Below, in pieces: positions 25,001 through 34,826 of a stretch of 64,000 bases of DNA. The notes below the pieces were generated by a model. It did no database searches, was not told the origin of the DNA, and saw nothing but the letters and a program-made list of their open reading frames with translations. How positions within the stretch are numbered: the stretch's first letter is position 1; each line of letters starts with the position of its first letter. The position numbers and the translations under genes were made by a program. This DNA is from Ciona intestinalis. Lineage: Eukaryota; Chordata; Ascidiacea; Phlebobranchia; Cionidae. The stretch covers positions 5,208,287 to 5,272,286 of the forward strand of contig NC_020167.2 in NCBI RefSeq assembly GCF_000224145.3, given 5' to 3'.

Positions 25001-26590
25001 AGAACACCGTTTGCACCAGCTGTAAACGCTCCGCCGTAAAAGAAGACCATAACTGATAGGTTTGCGATTTCGATGTTGTCTATCATTTCAAAATATTCAC
25101 CATCTGTCGTATTTGTAACTTTAGTGAGTCGACTTGGTAGGTAGACCGCTAAGTGGAGACAGTCTTCGTCAATCTGTAATAAAAATCATTTTAAAGTTTC
25201 GGCATTTTTTGACAGTGCGCCGGCCGTTGGTGTATCAAAATATATTTTGTGATTTCAAGTAAAAAAAATTAAAAGAAGATCTTTTACATTCAAAAGTCGT
25301 GGAATAAGCACCTGAAAATACAACTAGGCAATCCTGCATTAATGCTTACCTGGTCAGGGCATACGTATTGCGGCGATGGCAGTTCACAGAGTTGCGGGCA
25401 GCCTGCTCTTGCGTGTGTAGCGTCGTAGTAATCCCCCTCTGCGTATGGCAGGGCTGTTGGCTTTTCAGGCTTTGTCCACCTGTTATCACCCACTGGTGCC
25501 CTGCTGAACGGGACACCATGGAATAATGCTGTACCTTGCTCTGTCTTTTTCCCTCTCAATTTACCCGCAGTTGCTGCATTATAAAAATGTTTTCATTATC
25601 TTCCCTCATTTTCATATACAAAGCGCCACATGATAACTTATAACTCACAAATTAAAGTAAAACGAATAACGCGTATGTGTCCTTGGGAAAAACGCTTAAC
25701 GGTAATTTCTCCAACCCAGTGACCACTAATGGGTTATCCAAATTATCAGCCACATATGAAAAAAAGTGAAAAAAATATAAAAAAAAAACGAATAAGGTAA
25801 ACCGCTTCCAAAATGTCCTCTTACTTTGTACATAAACAAAATCTCCTGCCAACGATGATGCGGTAGTTGTTGTCACCCCTGTAGTCTGGGTTGTCGTCAC
25901 TTCCGTTGTAGGTACTGTCGTCACTTCCGTTGTAGGGACTGTCGTCGTTTCCCCCGGTGACGTTGTCGTCGTACCAGTTGATGGTGCTGTTGTCGTTTCC
26001 GCTGGTGTCGTTGGTGTCGTTGTCGTCGTTGCCGCTGGTGCCGTTGTCGTCGCACCAGTTGATGGTACTGTCGTCGTTTCCGCTGGTGGCGTTGTCGTCG
26101 TTCCCGCTGGTGTAGTTGTCGTCGTTTTCGCTGGTGTCGTTGTCGTCGTTTCCGTTGCTGTCGTTGTCGTCGTTGCCGCTGGTGTCGTTGTCGTCGCACC
26201 AGTTGATGGTACTGTCGTCGTTCCCGCTGGTGGCGTTGTCGTCGTTCCCGCTGGTGTAGTTGTCGTCGTTTTCGCTGGTGTCGTTGTCGTCGTTTCCATT
26301 GGTGTCGTAGTCGTCGTTTCCGCTGGTGTCGTTGTCGTCGTTTCCGCTGGCGGCGCTGTCGTCACTTCCACTGGTAGCGTTGTCGTCATTTCCGTAGGAG
26401 GAAGAGTAGTAGTAGGTTCTACAGGTGGCAATGTTGCTTCGTTTGGAAGAGTTGTCGTTTTTTCGGTTGCTGTCGTAACCGGTGGCTCAGAAGATGATTC
26501 TGATGTCATCATAATAGATAATATGGTAGCAATGACGCCACCACAAAAAAGAATTGCCAAAGTATATCCAAAAATACTTTTAAACTTCAT
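22071..26590 (-). CDS. Mucin-stalked type B carboxylesterase, cholinesterase-like
   Basis: Exons: 26590-25825, 25573-25350, 25173-24938, 24694-24556, 24286-24108, 24045-23850, 23685-23515, 23252-23094, 22816-22616, 22301-22071; 833 aa. A hydrophobic N-terminus (residues about 8-28) is either a signal peptide or a type II anchor. About 200 residues of TTTT/P/A repeats follow, and the esterase domain starts near 256 (LFHGVPFSRAPVGDNRW). The catalytic triad looks complete: Ser462 in FGQSAGA, Glu596 in KDEG and His705 in CHSAELPYLF. NYRVGPFGFF and GNFGIWDQIKALEWVQENI are family landmarks. The expected reaction is ester hydrolysis at the cell surface or outside the cell; the substrate is unknown. 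Intact triad residues argue against a neuroligin-like dead enzyme. The Thr/Pro stalk should be heavily O-glycosylated and is encoded by a minisatellite likely to vary in length. Confidence 0.93.
22395..22560. mobile_element. Palindromic MITE, copy 3 (degraded)
   Basis: Starts tagtactgtggggtaagac. The interior gttttaacaaataacca and gtcgtgagggtacggtttt match the family; the right end is diverged. It lies in an esterase intron. Confidence 0.6.
24305..24490. mobile_element. Palindromic MITE, copy 4 (esterase intron)
   Basis: Left end actagggtttaggggagaca and right end ctatcttcccccaccctact. The interior has caacgttcaatgggagtcgt. Confidence 0.75.
24727..24925. repeat. Minisatellite in esterase intron
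   Basis: About six imperfect units of roughly 30-35 bp built on gttactgaacaaattgtttg. It fills most of the intron between the exons at 24938 and 24694. Confidence 0.8.
25670..25790 (+). repeat. SINE fragment in esterase intron 1
   Basis: Contains aacccagtgaccactaatgg and the following ttatc block found in the middle of the tRNA-derived SINE copies. Confidence 0.45.
25860..26460. repeat. Coding minisatellite of the esterase mucin stalk
   Basis: Tandem units rich in gtcgtcgtt on the plus strand encode Thr4-5/Pro/Ala repeats on the minus strand. Longer higher-order copies are visible: the block around 26040-26130 recurs near 26180-26280 with few changes, as expected for unequal crossing-over. 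Confidence 0.9.
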
Positions 26591-26857
26591 TTTACTGCAA
26601 TAGCTCTAACTCCTGATGCTAGTTGATCATTAATGAACAGTCAGGTTATTATCGGTGCTGCAAATCGCCCGACCTAAGAAAACAGTTCTGAAATGCGTAA
26701 CTAAAAAATCTACGTTTTACGAGGTTAATTTTTGTTAATTTTTTTTTAGGAAAACTATAGTAAGGGTATTTTATGTTTTCACTGATAACCCATACCTTTG
26801 GATAAACCAAAAAAAGCAAGATAAGTTTTTTTTTGGAAAATGAAAATTTATGCTGTA

Positions 26858-27055
26858 ATATAGTAGGGTGGGGGAAGATGGGACACCTTTTTATTCTGTT
26901 TTCTCGTAACATTTGGTAGTAAACGAAGAAAATTCAAAGAATTATAAAACCGTATCCTCTTGACTCCCATAGACCGTTGTTAGTTGATTAAAATACGATC
27001 AAGATATTTGGATATTCTGTGCTAAAGGTGTCCCATCTTCCCCCATCCTACTATA
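26858..27055. mobile_element. Palindromic MITE, copy 5 (near full length)
   Basis: Ends tatagtagggtgggggaaga and cttcccccatcctactata. It lies between the esterase and the VWA-CUB gene and is one of the best copies for a consensus. Confidence 0.9.
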
Positions 27056-27378
27056 CTTTCATCCTAACAAAAAGCTTTTGCAAAGTTCTTTTAAAATATT
27101 AATAACCACTTTCCTGATTTCGTAACACATATTAATCATTCGCCTTAAACGCAAGCAGTTTCTGAACTCCGAGCAATTGAACGCCCCTTCATTATGTAGG
27201 GATGTTTGCGTACATGCTAGCATACGACCGCTATGTTTAACGTGTTGTCGATTATTCCAAAATCGCAAATTATTAATCTCATAATCAATTATGCCTGCGC
27301 CTTTTGTTTGCATGAATGACACGGTTTATGAGGGCAAGCACTAGGCAAGACCAACTTTAATGGTACTTCATCAGTGCA

Positions 27379-30300
27379 TTAAAAATTTGCCGTTGAAGCC
27401 CCGCAACACTTTCGGTTTAGATTTGTCATTTTTGATGAAGGCTTAACGATATCTGTCTTAGATTTGGCTGAGTGCCTTGTAAAGAAACTGTTGACCACCG
27501 TCGGGTATTTGTAACGCCTCTTTTTTGTTGCTTGAGATAACTTTGATGTGTTTGAGTTTCCTTTGATCTGCAAAAAAAAAATCACAACTTAACTATGTTG
27601 ATAGTAAATACGAATGATAAAAAATATAGTTACTGTAAGGATATTTTCATGAAACTTTGATTTAAAATCCTGTTTAAAATGCCCCATGTTCACATTCAAA
27701 GATATGTTAACGATGTCAGACTTGTTATAAATGGCAAACTACTTAAATTTGTGTAGGAAGGTAACTTGAAGTTTTCTTTTATGCACAACGTATTTTGGTA
27801 AGGTGGGAGAAGATGGGATACTTTTTCATTTTATTTTCTCATCCAATTTGGTGAAACAAAGAACTTTCAAGGAATTGTAAAACTAATCCCGATGACACCC
27901 ATAAACCGTTAATTGTTTAAAACACGATTGGGATATGGACGTTAGTGACGTAGGTGTCCCATATTCTCCCATCCTACCATACGTGTAAGAAACTAAACAT
28001 GGACGGGAAAATCTTTTGCATCGAATACGAAAACAAAAAACCTCTTCCTCCGAATCTTGGCCTGGTACAAATACAGAAACATCTGAGTCCGTTGGTCGAG
28101 GATACAAGCCACCAGACAGGCAAATATGATAATACATTAGCGTTCCAAGTGTCACACTTTCAATAAATCCTGAAAAAAGTTTCAAAACATTACTATATAT
28201 GTCCACATATGATTGCTTCTCAACTTTCCTTTCAGCTCCAACCATTCAGTAAACCTTTTTCGCGATTACACATCCAAATACATCACATAGTGCGGCGTAG
28301 TATGTTACATATATGTAAACTATAGTAGAGCATAGGGTAAAGTGGGACATGAGGCAATTTGGAACATTTTTTTTAATTTCTTCTTACGCCCACCAAATTA
28401 AACCTACACAAATGAAAAGAGTTTTTCTACAGTATCTTCAGTACTATATAAAGCGTGTGCCAAAACCGATTATTATCCTTAACTAATATATAGTAGGGTG
28501 GGAGAAGATGGGACACCTTTTCATTCCATTTTCTCTTCCAGTTTGGTAGTATACAAAGAACATTCAAAGAAAAATAAAACCGTATCCTCACAACTTCTAC
28601 AGACCGTTGTTAATTGTTTAAAACGGAACCAGGATATTCGAATATTATTTGCTAAAAGTGTCCCATCTTCCCCCACCCTACTATATGTGCCTAAGTGTCT
28701 CAATTTTTCCCACCCTACTGTATATTTAAACAACTTACCGATTACTATTAGTAGACCAGCCAATCCTGCGTAGCTGAATTTCCTTGGTTCAGGAAGCGGT
28801 GGAGGTGGCTTGGGTGCTGGAAAACAAACGTGTCCGGTTTAAACAGACGTTAGTACAGGTTTTTATTAGACTACGTATGTATTGTATGCCTCGATGGCGC
28901 AGTAGGCAGCGCGTGAGTCTCATAATCTCAAGGTCGTGAGTTCGATCCTCACTCGGGGCACTCTTTTATTTTTTTTTTATTTTTTTTTTTCATATTTTCC
29001 TTTTTTTATGTCTTTTTGATTTTATTACGTTTGTACTAATTTTCCATTTTTCATTGTTTTACACACTTTTTTTTATTGGTTTATAGTTTATACACTTCAC
29101 CATTTTTTTCTTTTTTTATTGTTATTTTCAATGTCACTTTTTTAACATCACTGTTACCTGTAGTAGTTGTTGTTGTCGTGGTGGTCGTTGTAGTTGTTGT
29201 TGTAGTTGTTGTGGTCGTCGTTGTGCTGGGTCTGGTTGGTAACGTTGGTTTGGTTGGCAGGGGCGGAAGCGTCGTGTCGTTTGTAATAATACCAAGGTGG
29301 ATCTAATAAAAAAGCCAATGGTATGCAATTGTACTGGCTGTTTTTTAACCATCTTGCTTAAAACACGTTGTAAGTTGTTTAAAACACGAATAGGAAATAT
29401 GGGATATTATGTGCAAAGGTATATCCCATCTTCCCCCACTCTACTATAATACCTTGCTTTATAAAATGATTATGAAAATGGTATTTTCACAACTGTTAAC
29501 TTAATGCTTGCGATCTTTACCTTTAGTTCTTCAATAACCTCAGGCACGGGTTTTTCTACTCCAAATGCGAGACCACAGTAACTTATAAGGTCATCTCGAC
29601 CCCTTATGTTCACGCGACCAATTCCTATCAGCACTGGTATAATGTTCGCTTGACACAATCGTCTTGCAGCAGGTCGAACGTCGTCTACAGAATAAGCATC
29701 GCTGAAAATGAAGAGAACCTTACGTGGAATCTCAACCGTTCCTTGCTTCGTTGATGAAATTACTTTATTTTCCTTTTGCTCGTTCGGGTCTACCAGCAAC
29801 CTTGAAACATATTTAAATACTTAAATACAAAACGACATTTTAAATCGATCCACTTTGTTTTTTTAAAACAATTCTCGTTGTCCCTTTTTGCGAGTGTAAA
29901 AAAGGTATATATATATATAGTAGGGTGAGTATTTCCTCGTCCTATTCGGTAGTAAACAAAGAACATTTAAAGAAATATAAACTTTATCCTCACGACTCCC
30001 CTAGACTGTTGTTAGTTGTTTAACAGGATCAGGATATTTGGACATCATGTGCCACAGGTTTCCCATGTTCCCCCGCCCTGCCCTGCAGCTATACTTTCTT
30101 TTATTCAACTTGATCTTTACATAATACATATACAGAAAATATTCTTGTATCATATGTTGATAATTCCAAAGCATAACTCCTTACTCGTATTGCTGTTCCC
30201 TTGAAAAATCCAGCGCCTCTCCTATAAGGGTCGACCTTAACGTTCTGTTCAGTAATCCGAGTTTTCCGTAAAATTCTTCCCTCGATTTATCAACGTCCAT

Positions 30301-33300
30301 GCTACTTAGGATCTTTTTCGTTGTATCAAACTTCACCAGACCAAATTTCGAGTTCACAAATTTGAAGTTTTTGGTGTCAGAACTGTATACACAACCAATT
30401 AAGTAAAATACGTGGCCATAACCTTTAAGCGAATGTAATATACCTATCGTTGGCGTAATAGAAAAACTTGGTAGCAAGTTTTATCCAGGGTCCTACCGGT
30501 GCCAAATTATCCCCTTCTAAGCTTGCTGAAACATCGACTAAGTATAAAACTTCTGCATCTGCAACATGTAAAACTTCATTATTTATATCGTATTCAGGTG
30601 TTTATACGGAATTCCACTATAATTATACTAAAAATGTTCCGCTATATTTAGGCTGAGAACAATTTTTAATTTAAATGACTTTTTCTTTCTTTTTGAGAAC
30701 ACTTTGATACTGAAACTTACATATAGTGGGGTGGGGAAAGATGGGACACATTTTTATTCTATTTTCTCGTCCCATTTGGTGGTAAACAAAGAACATTCAA
30801 TTAATTATAAAACTGTATCTTCTCGACTCCTGTAGACCGTGGTTAATTTTTTAAACACAATCAGAATATTCGGATAAATGTGTGCTAACAGTGTCCCGTC
30901 TTACCCCACAGTACTATACAATAAATTTACATGCAAATTACAACTTTATGACCCACCATCTATAGTTTCAAACCGAACCACTGGTTTCCAAAAACCACGG
31001 AATCCCTGGCCACCATGACCGGCATCGGTTTGAAACACAACCATCATTAGTTCTTCTGTGCTTGTAACTTCGGGTAGGTCTCCAGAGAGGTCCCCGCTGA
31101 ATGTCGCTAGAATTTGATCCTCATCGGCAACGTGAGCGTCGTAAACTTTGACTTGGTCAAATGTTTCTTCCGTGTTGAAAATATCGAACCTGGACGACAC
31201 TCGTAATTGGGGCGAGTTTTAGAACAGTTTGTATATTGGGTGGTGGAAAGGTAGGACACTTTTTTATTTTATTTTCTCGCCTTTTTTGGTGGTAAATATT
31301 TATAAAATTGTATTCTGACGACTACCACAGACCGCTTGCAAATGTTTAAAACACGATCAAGATATTTGGATATTTTGTGCTAAAGGTGTCCCGTTTCCCC
31401 CCATCCAACTATAAAACAGATATATAAAATAACCTTAGATGAACTTTATGTCCAGCTCGTGCTTTGATTCTCCACTCACACATAAGTGTGGTCGGATACT
31501 TCCCGTCGGAGAAAAGACCTGGGCTCCAAATAGACTTTGCCACCAAGTGCTTCGTATTCTTGCAAGTTGCGCTCACCTCTCCGTCTGTTTACAAAACAAA
31601 TAAATAAATAAATGGTACAACGTTGCTACATAAAACCGGTGTGATGAAGTAACTTATAACTTGAAGTTAACAAACTAAAACGACGGATATCTACAAACAA
31701 ATAGTAACGATATAATACATCATAATAAATCTAAAGTAAACAGCTGTACTAAGTGCTGCGTGCAACACGACTCAACAAAAGGGTTAATTAATCGGCGCGG
31801 GCAGCAGGAATAAAACCGCTGGGATGTTTTAAAGAAGCTAGACGAGGTAAGCGAGTAAACTACTAACACAACCGGTACAGTGTTTTACCTCCAAACCATG
31901 ACATCGCCTTTACCAAAAGTTTCGCAATTGTGGGTGCCACTGGAGGACGCACGAGATCTGCATATCGAGAAATCCGAAATCCATATTCCGGTCGACTCGC
32001 CATTGCCTGTTGAATTACAGCGGTAGTTGCAAGTTGATTTGTAGCTCAAGGAAAATATGACGGATGACACAATGCCCGTCAAGCACAAATTATATTGCAT
32101 ATCTATGAGGGCGGGGGAAGATGGGACACCTTTTTATTCTATTCCATTTGGCCGTACACAAAGAATGTACAAAGAATTATAAAACCAAACCCTCACAACT
32201 CTCATAGGCCGTTGTCAATTGTTTAAAACATGATCAGGGTATGTGAACTTTATTTGCTTTAAAAATGTCCCTTCTCCTCCACCCTTTACTGTATACCATA
32301 AAAGAATAAAACATGTTCGAACCTTGTGGGATACTTGGCCTATAGTGTGGCACTATTTACCTCTGCGTATGTTTCTGCCAGGTTGTGGTACAATTCAGAT
32401 GATGTTATTCGAGCGGTTTGGATTCGTGCCAAGCTTTTTAAGAAGTCATTTCTGTTTGATTCGTTTCCTGACTGAATCTTCTTTATAAGTTCGTAATGGT
32501 AATGCGGTTCTTCAATCGCGTCAAATGGTCCCGGACGACTTCACATTGCAAAGCAAATGGTCGACAAACAAATAGGTAAATAAATTTTTACCTTAGAGTT
32601 TTATAACTTAGAAAAAATTGGAAAAGATTTTTTTACCTTAGAAATTCTCTTAGTCGTCTCAAACTTTCTTGTGTTCTTGAAAGCGAACTTCTTTTTGTTC
32701 TGCTTTCATCTGGAATATGAGATCTTGTGGCTATCTTTATTTTCAGTCTTGGTTGCCTGCGAGATATTTTAGTTTGGTATTATAATCTAAAATCACATAT
32801 CGAATATAAAAACTTTTATATAGTGGCGTGGGGGAAGATGGGACACATTTAGCACGCAATATCTCAATATTCTGATTGTGTTTTAAACCATTAACAACAA
32901 TCTATGGAAGTCGTGTGGATGCGGTTTTATGTTTTGTTTACTTCCAAATGAGATGTGAAAATGGATTGAAAAGATGTCCCATCTTCCCCACCCTACTATA
33001 ATTAAATTGCGTCGGCATGAGATTTTGTATATAAGCAGTGATTTCCACTATAAATCTTTGAACTTAATTAGAAACTGTTTATAAAACATTTTAATTTTAA
33101 GTAGGTCTCAAAGCAAACCTATTCTCCATTGGATCCACTATAATTGTAACCAACCATGCCCCCTCCTCTTTGCAGGCCTTCACTTCATCCATAGCATCAA
33201 GCAGTAATCGAAAGCTTGCATAAGGCGCTTGGAAGTTAACAACCAGAACAATCAGAGTCGGTTTCAGCTTTGCGGCATTCCGCCTCAAGTATTTCGCTAG

Positions 33301-34383
33301 CAATAAAAATGTCACTGTAGGTTTTGTAAACCATAGTAACCCATATCTTGCTCAAGTCTAGTGGTCACTTATGGGTTGTCAAGACTATCAACAATACACA
33401 AAAAAATAGAAAAATCTCCTCAAAAATAATCACCTAAAAAGTAACATACATGGTAACTCCTGAACTGACACTAGGTGTATGAACACCTGTGTTATAACGA
33501 CTGTCGTTGTCCCGCCACACGAGGATAAAGTCAGTTATTTATTTCGTATGGGGTTGGCACAATAGACCAACTCTTGCCTAAACCCCTGACCTGCCTCGCC
33601 CTAGGACCTCACTCAAAAAAAAACATTATCTTTAAACTGGCATAAATTAAAACACTTAACAAATACTAACGAATATGATTTAGTAAAAAAAACGAAATTC
33701 AAAAATTCAATTACGGATAGAATGAGTTACTGTTATATATATATAATTATCTTGATTCGGTTACATCTTATAGCGCGAAGTGCATAGCCGACGTCAATCG
33801 TATTCGGGTCGAGGTCACTATGGTCTCCTCTATCCAGCTTTCGGATTACTACTTCGCTGTACATCGAAACTTCATTAATTTTCCTTTGCAGCCCTGACCT
33901 TCCGCCTCTACAGCAGTTAGTATAATCAATGGGGTGTTGGGCCAGAGCGGTGAAGATGGTAATGGCCAATCTGCTATTTGCCTTTCCAGGTGATATGCTT
34001 GTTAAACTGTGCACCGCAAGTCCAATGAATTTCTTCACATAGGCGAAATCGGAGTTCTAAATAATAAAGAGAACTTTCAGAAAAAAATTGATTATGTTCA
34101 TCATAATAAAAAACAAACCGTTACGCCAGCTCTTTGTATAACGTAGATTACATCTGGTGCTGTACTGTAATCTTCGCCAGGTGATTCCGCACGCTTTTGT
34201 CGACCTTTTGCGGTAAAAATATAAATACGTAAGAAATAAAAATTACTAATTTAACTAATTTCTTCAGTTACCTGATAGGCTTTGCAGAGAATGGACAGCA
34301 GCAACATTTCCAAATATATAAAACAGCCAAAATAACAAATTATACTTCATTTGCCCCGTTTTGTCTTTATTAAATACCTGCAT
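27379..34383 (-). CDS. VWA-CUB-VWA, mucin-like, single-pass membrane protein
   Basis: Exons: 34383-34272, 34204-34119, 34056-33765, 33314-33119, 32756-32637, 32538-32361, 32006-31889, 31584-31434, 31189-30957, 30558-30444, 30382-30185, 29800-29521, 29302-29158, 28816-28739, 28169-28042, 27567-27379; about 872 aa. It has a signal peptide (MKYNLLFWLFYIFGNVAA, from Met12), then a divergent VWA whose MIDAS DxSxS is lost (VIYVIQRAGVT), then a basic linker. A CUB domain follows (about 368-495, RFDIFNTEETFDQVKVYD), then a second VWA with intact MIDAS DVSAS (Asp504). A run of Thr (694-741) precedes a hydrophobic segment (about 757-785). A basic tail is inferred. The architecture suggests metal-dependent adhesion or ligand binding at the cell surface; no named orthologue is recognised. 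The last two exons are the least certain: the donor at 28042 (gag/gttttt) has an in-phase rival at the next TTA/gtttct, and without splicing the frame runs into a MITE and stops at 27883. Confidence 0.85.
27791..27982. mobile_element. Palindromic MITE, copy 6 (last intron of VWA-CUB gene)
   Basis: Ends ggtaaggtgggagaagatgg and tattctcccatcctaccata. An unspliced terminal exon of the VWA-CUB gene would read into this copy in frame for about 30 codons. Confidence 0.8.
28487..28686. mobile_element. Palindromic MITE, copy 7
   Basis: Ends tatagtagggtgggagaaga and cttcccccaccctactatat. It lies in the intron after the transmembrane exon of the VWA-CUB gene. Confidence 0.9.
28888..28960 (+). tRNA. 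tRNA-Met: tRNA-Met (CAT), elongator type
   Basis: A 73-nt cloverleaf. Acceptor stem GCCTCGA pairs with TCGGGGC (one G-T), D stem is GCGC/GCGC, the anticodon loop CTCATAA gives anticodon CAT, and the T arm is GTGAG-TTCGATC-CTCAC; the discriminator is A. The sequence is close to the animal elongator tRNA-Met as I remember it, including the T-T mismatch closing the anticodon stem. A long T run from about 28965 serves as the RNA polymerase III terminator. It sits in an intron of the VWA-CUB gene on the opposite strand. Confidence 0.95.
29360..29452. mobile_element. Palindromic MITE, half copy 8
   Basis: Only one arm remains: gttgtttaaaacacgaatag and the end cttcccccactctactataa. Confidence 0.65.
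29917..30093. mobile_element. Palindromic MITE, copy 9 (left arm shortened)
   Basis: Starts tatagtagggtgagtatttc, so most of the gatgggacacc arm is missing. The interior aacaaagaacatttaaag is intact and the right end is degenerate. Confidence 0.7.
30721..30918. mobile_element. Palindromic MITE, copy 10
   Basis: Ends atatagtggggtggggaaag and cttaccccacagtactatac; intron of the VWA-CUB gene. Confidence 0.85.
31231..31416. mobile_element. Palindromic MITE, copy 11
   Basis: Ends tatattgggtggtggaaagg and tttccccccatccaactata; it lies between the two CUB exons. Confidence 0.75.
32098..32297. mobile_element. Palindromic MITE, copy 12
   Basis: Left end gagggcgggggaagatggga and a diverged right end ctcctccaccctttactgta; intron of the VWA-CUB gene. 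Confidence 0.75.
32817..33001. mobile_element. Palindromic MITE, copy 13
   Basis: Ends tatagtggcgtgggggaaga and catcttccccaccctactat; intron of the VWA-CUB gene, inserted opposite to copy 12. Confidence 0.85.
33320..33560 (+). mobile_element. SINE copy lacking most of the tRNA head
   Basis: Middle block agtggtcacttatgggttgt and tail agtaacatacatggtaactc, gtgtatgaacacctgtgtta match the copy at 9895. It lies in an intron of the VWA-CUB gene. Confidence 0.55.
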
Positions 34384-34770
34384 GGTTTTTGTGCTTTTGG
34401 TTTTATCCTCACATGGTTTACGTCATAATAGACCTATTGTTTATCGGAAAATACAAGTTTTAGTCAAGTCTATGATAACTTTGGTTTCAGACAAAGTTTT
34501 AAGAAAAGTTGAATTATATTATGTACATTTTATATAACTTCTTGTAGAAGAAGCAAAATTGCGGAAATTGAGCAGTCAAGATTAAGTCTATAGGGTGATA
34601 ATATATAACATCAGTTCCTGTAACATGTATTTGTATTGTATATAACATAAACTATATAATAAAACGTTTTAAACTTTCAGTTTTGAAGTATTATAACCTC
34701 GCGAATTCCAGAGCAATCGTTCTGCTATTGTATATTATATATATAAAATGCACTTTTTTCATTACACCAT

Positions 34771-34776
34771 TTTATT
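34771..34776 (-). promoter_or_regulatory. Polyadenylation signal of paralogue A
   Basis: TTTATT on the plus strand is AATAAA on the minus strand, about 50 bases past the stop codon. Confidence 0.6.
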
Positions 34777-34826
34777 TTGACATAGTAACGTAACTTTTAA
34801 ACTACGTTTTGAATCTTCCTTTCAAA

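Noticed and set aside
25921-26199. Arg/Gln-rich minus-strand frame
   Set aside because: It is a shifted reading of the esterase Thr/Pro minisatellite.
29076-29306. Plus-strand frame with a long valine run
   Set aside because: It is the antisense reading of the poly-Thr exon of the VWA-CUB gene.
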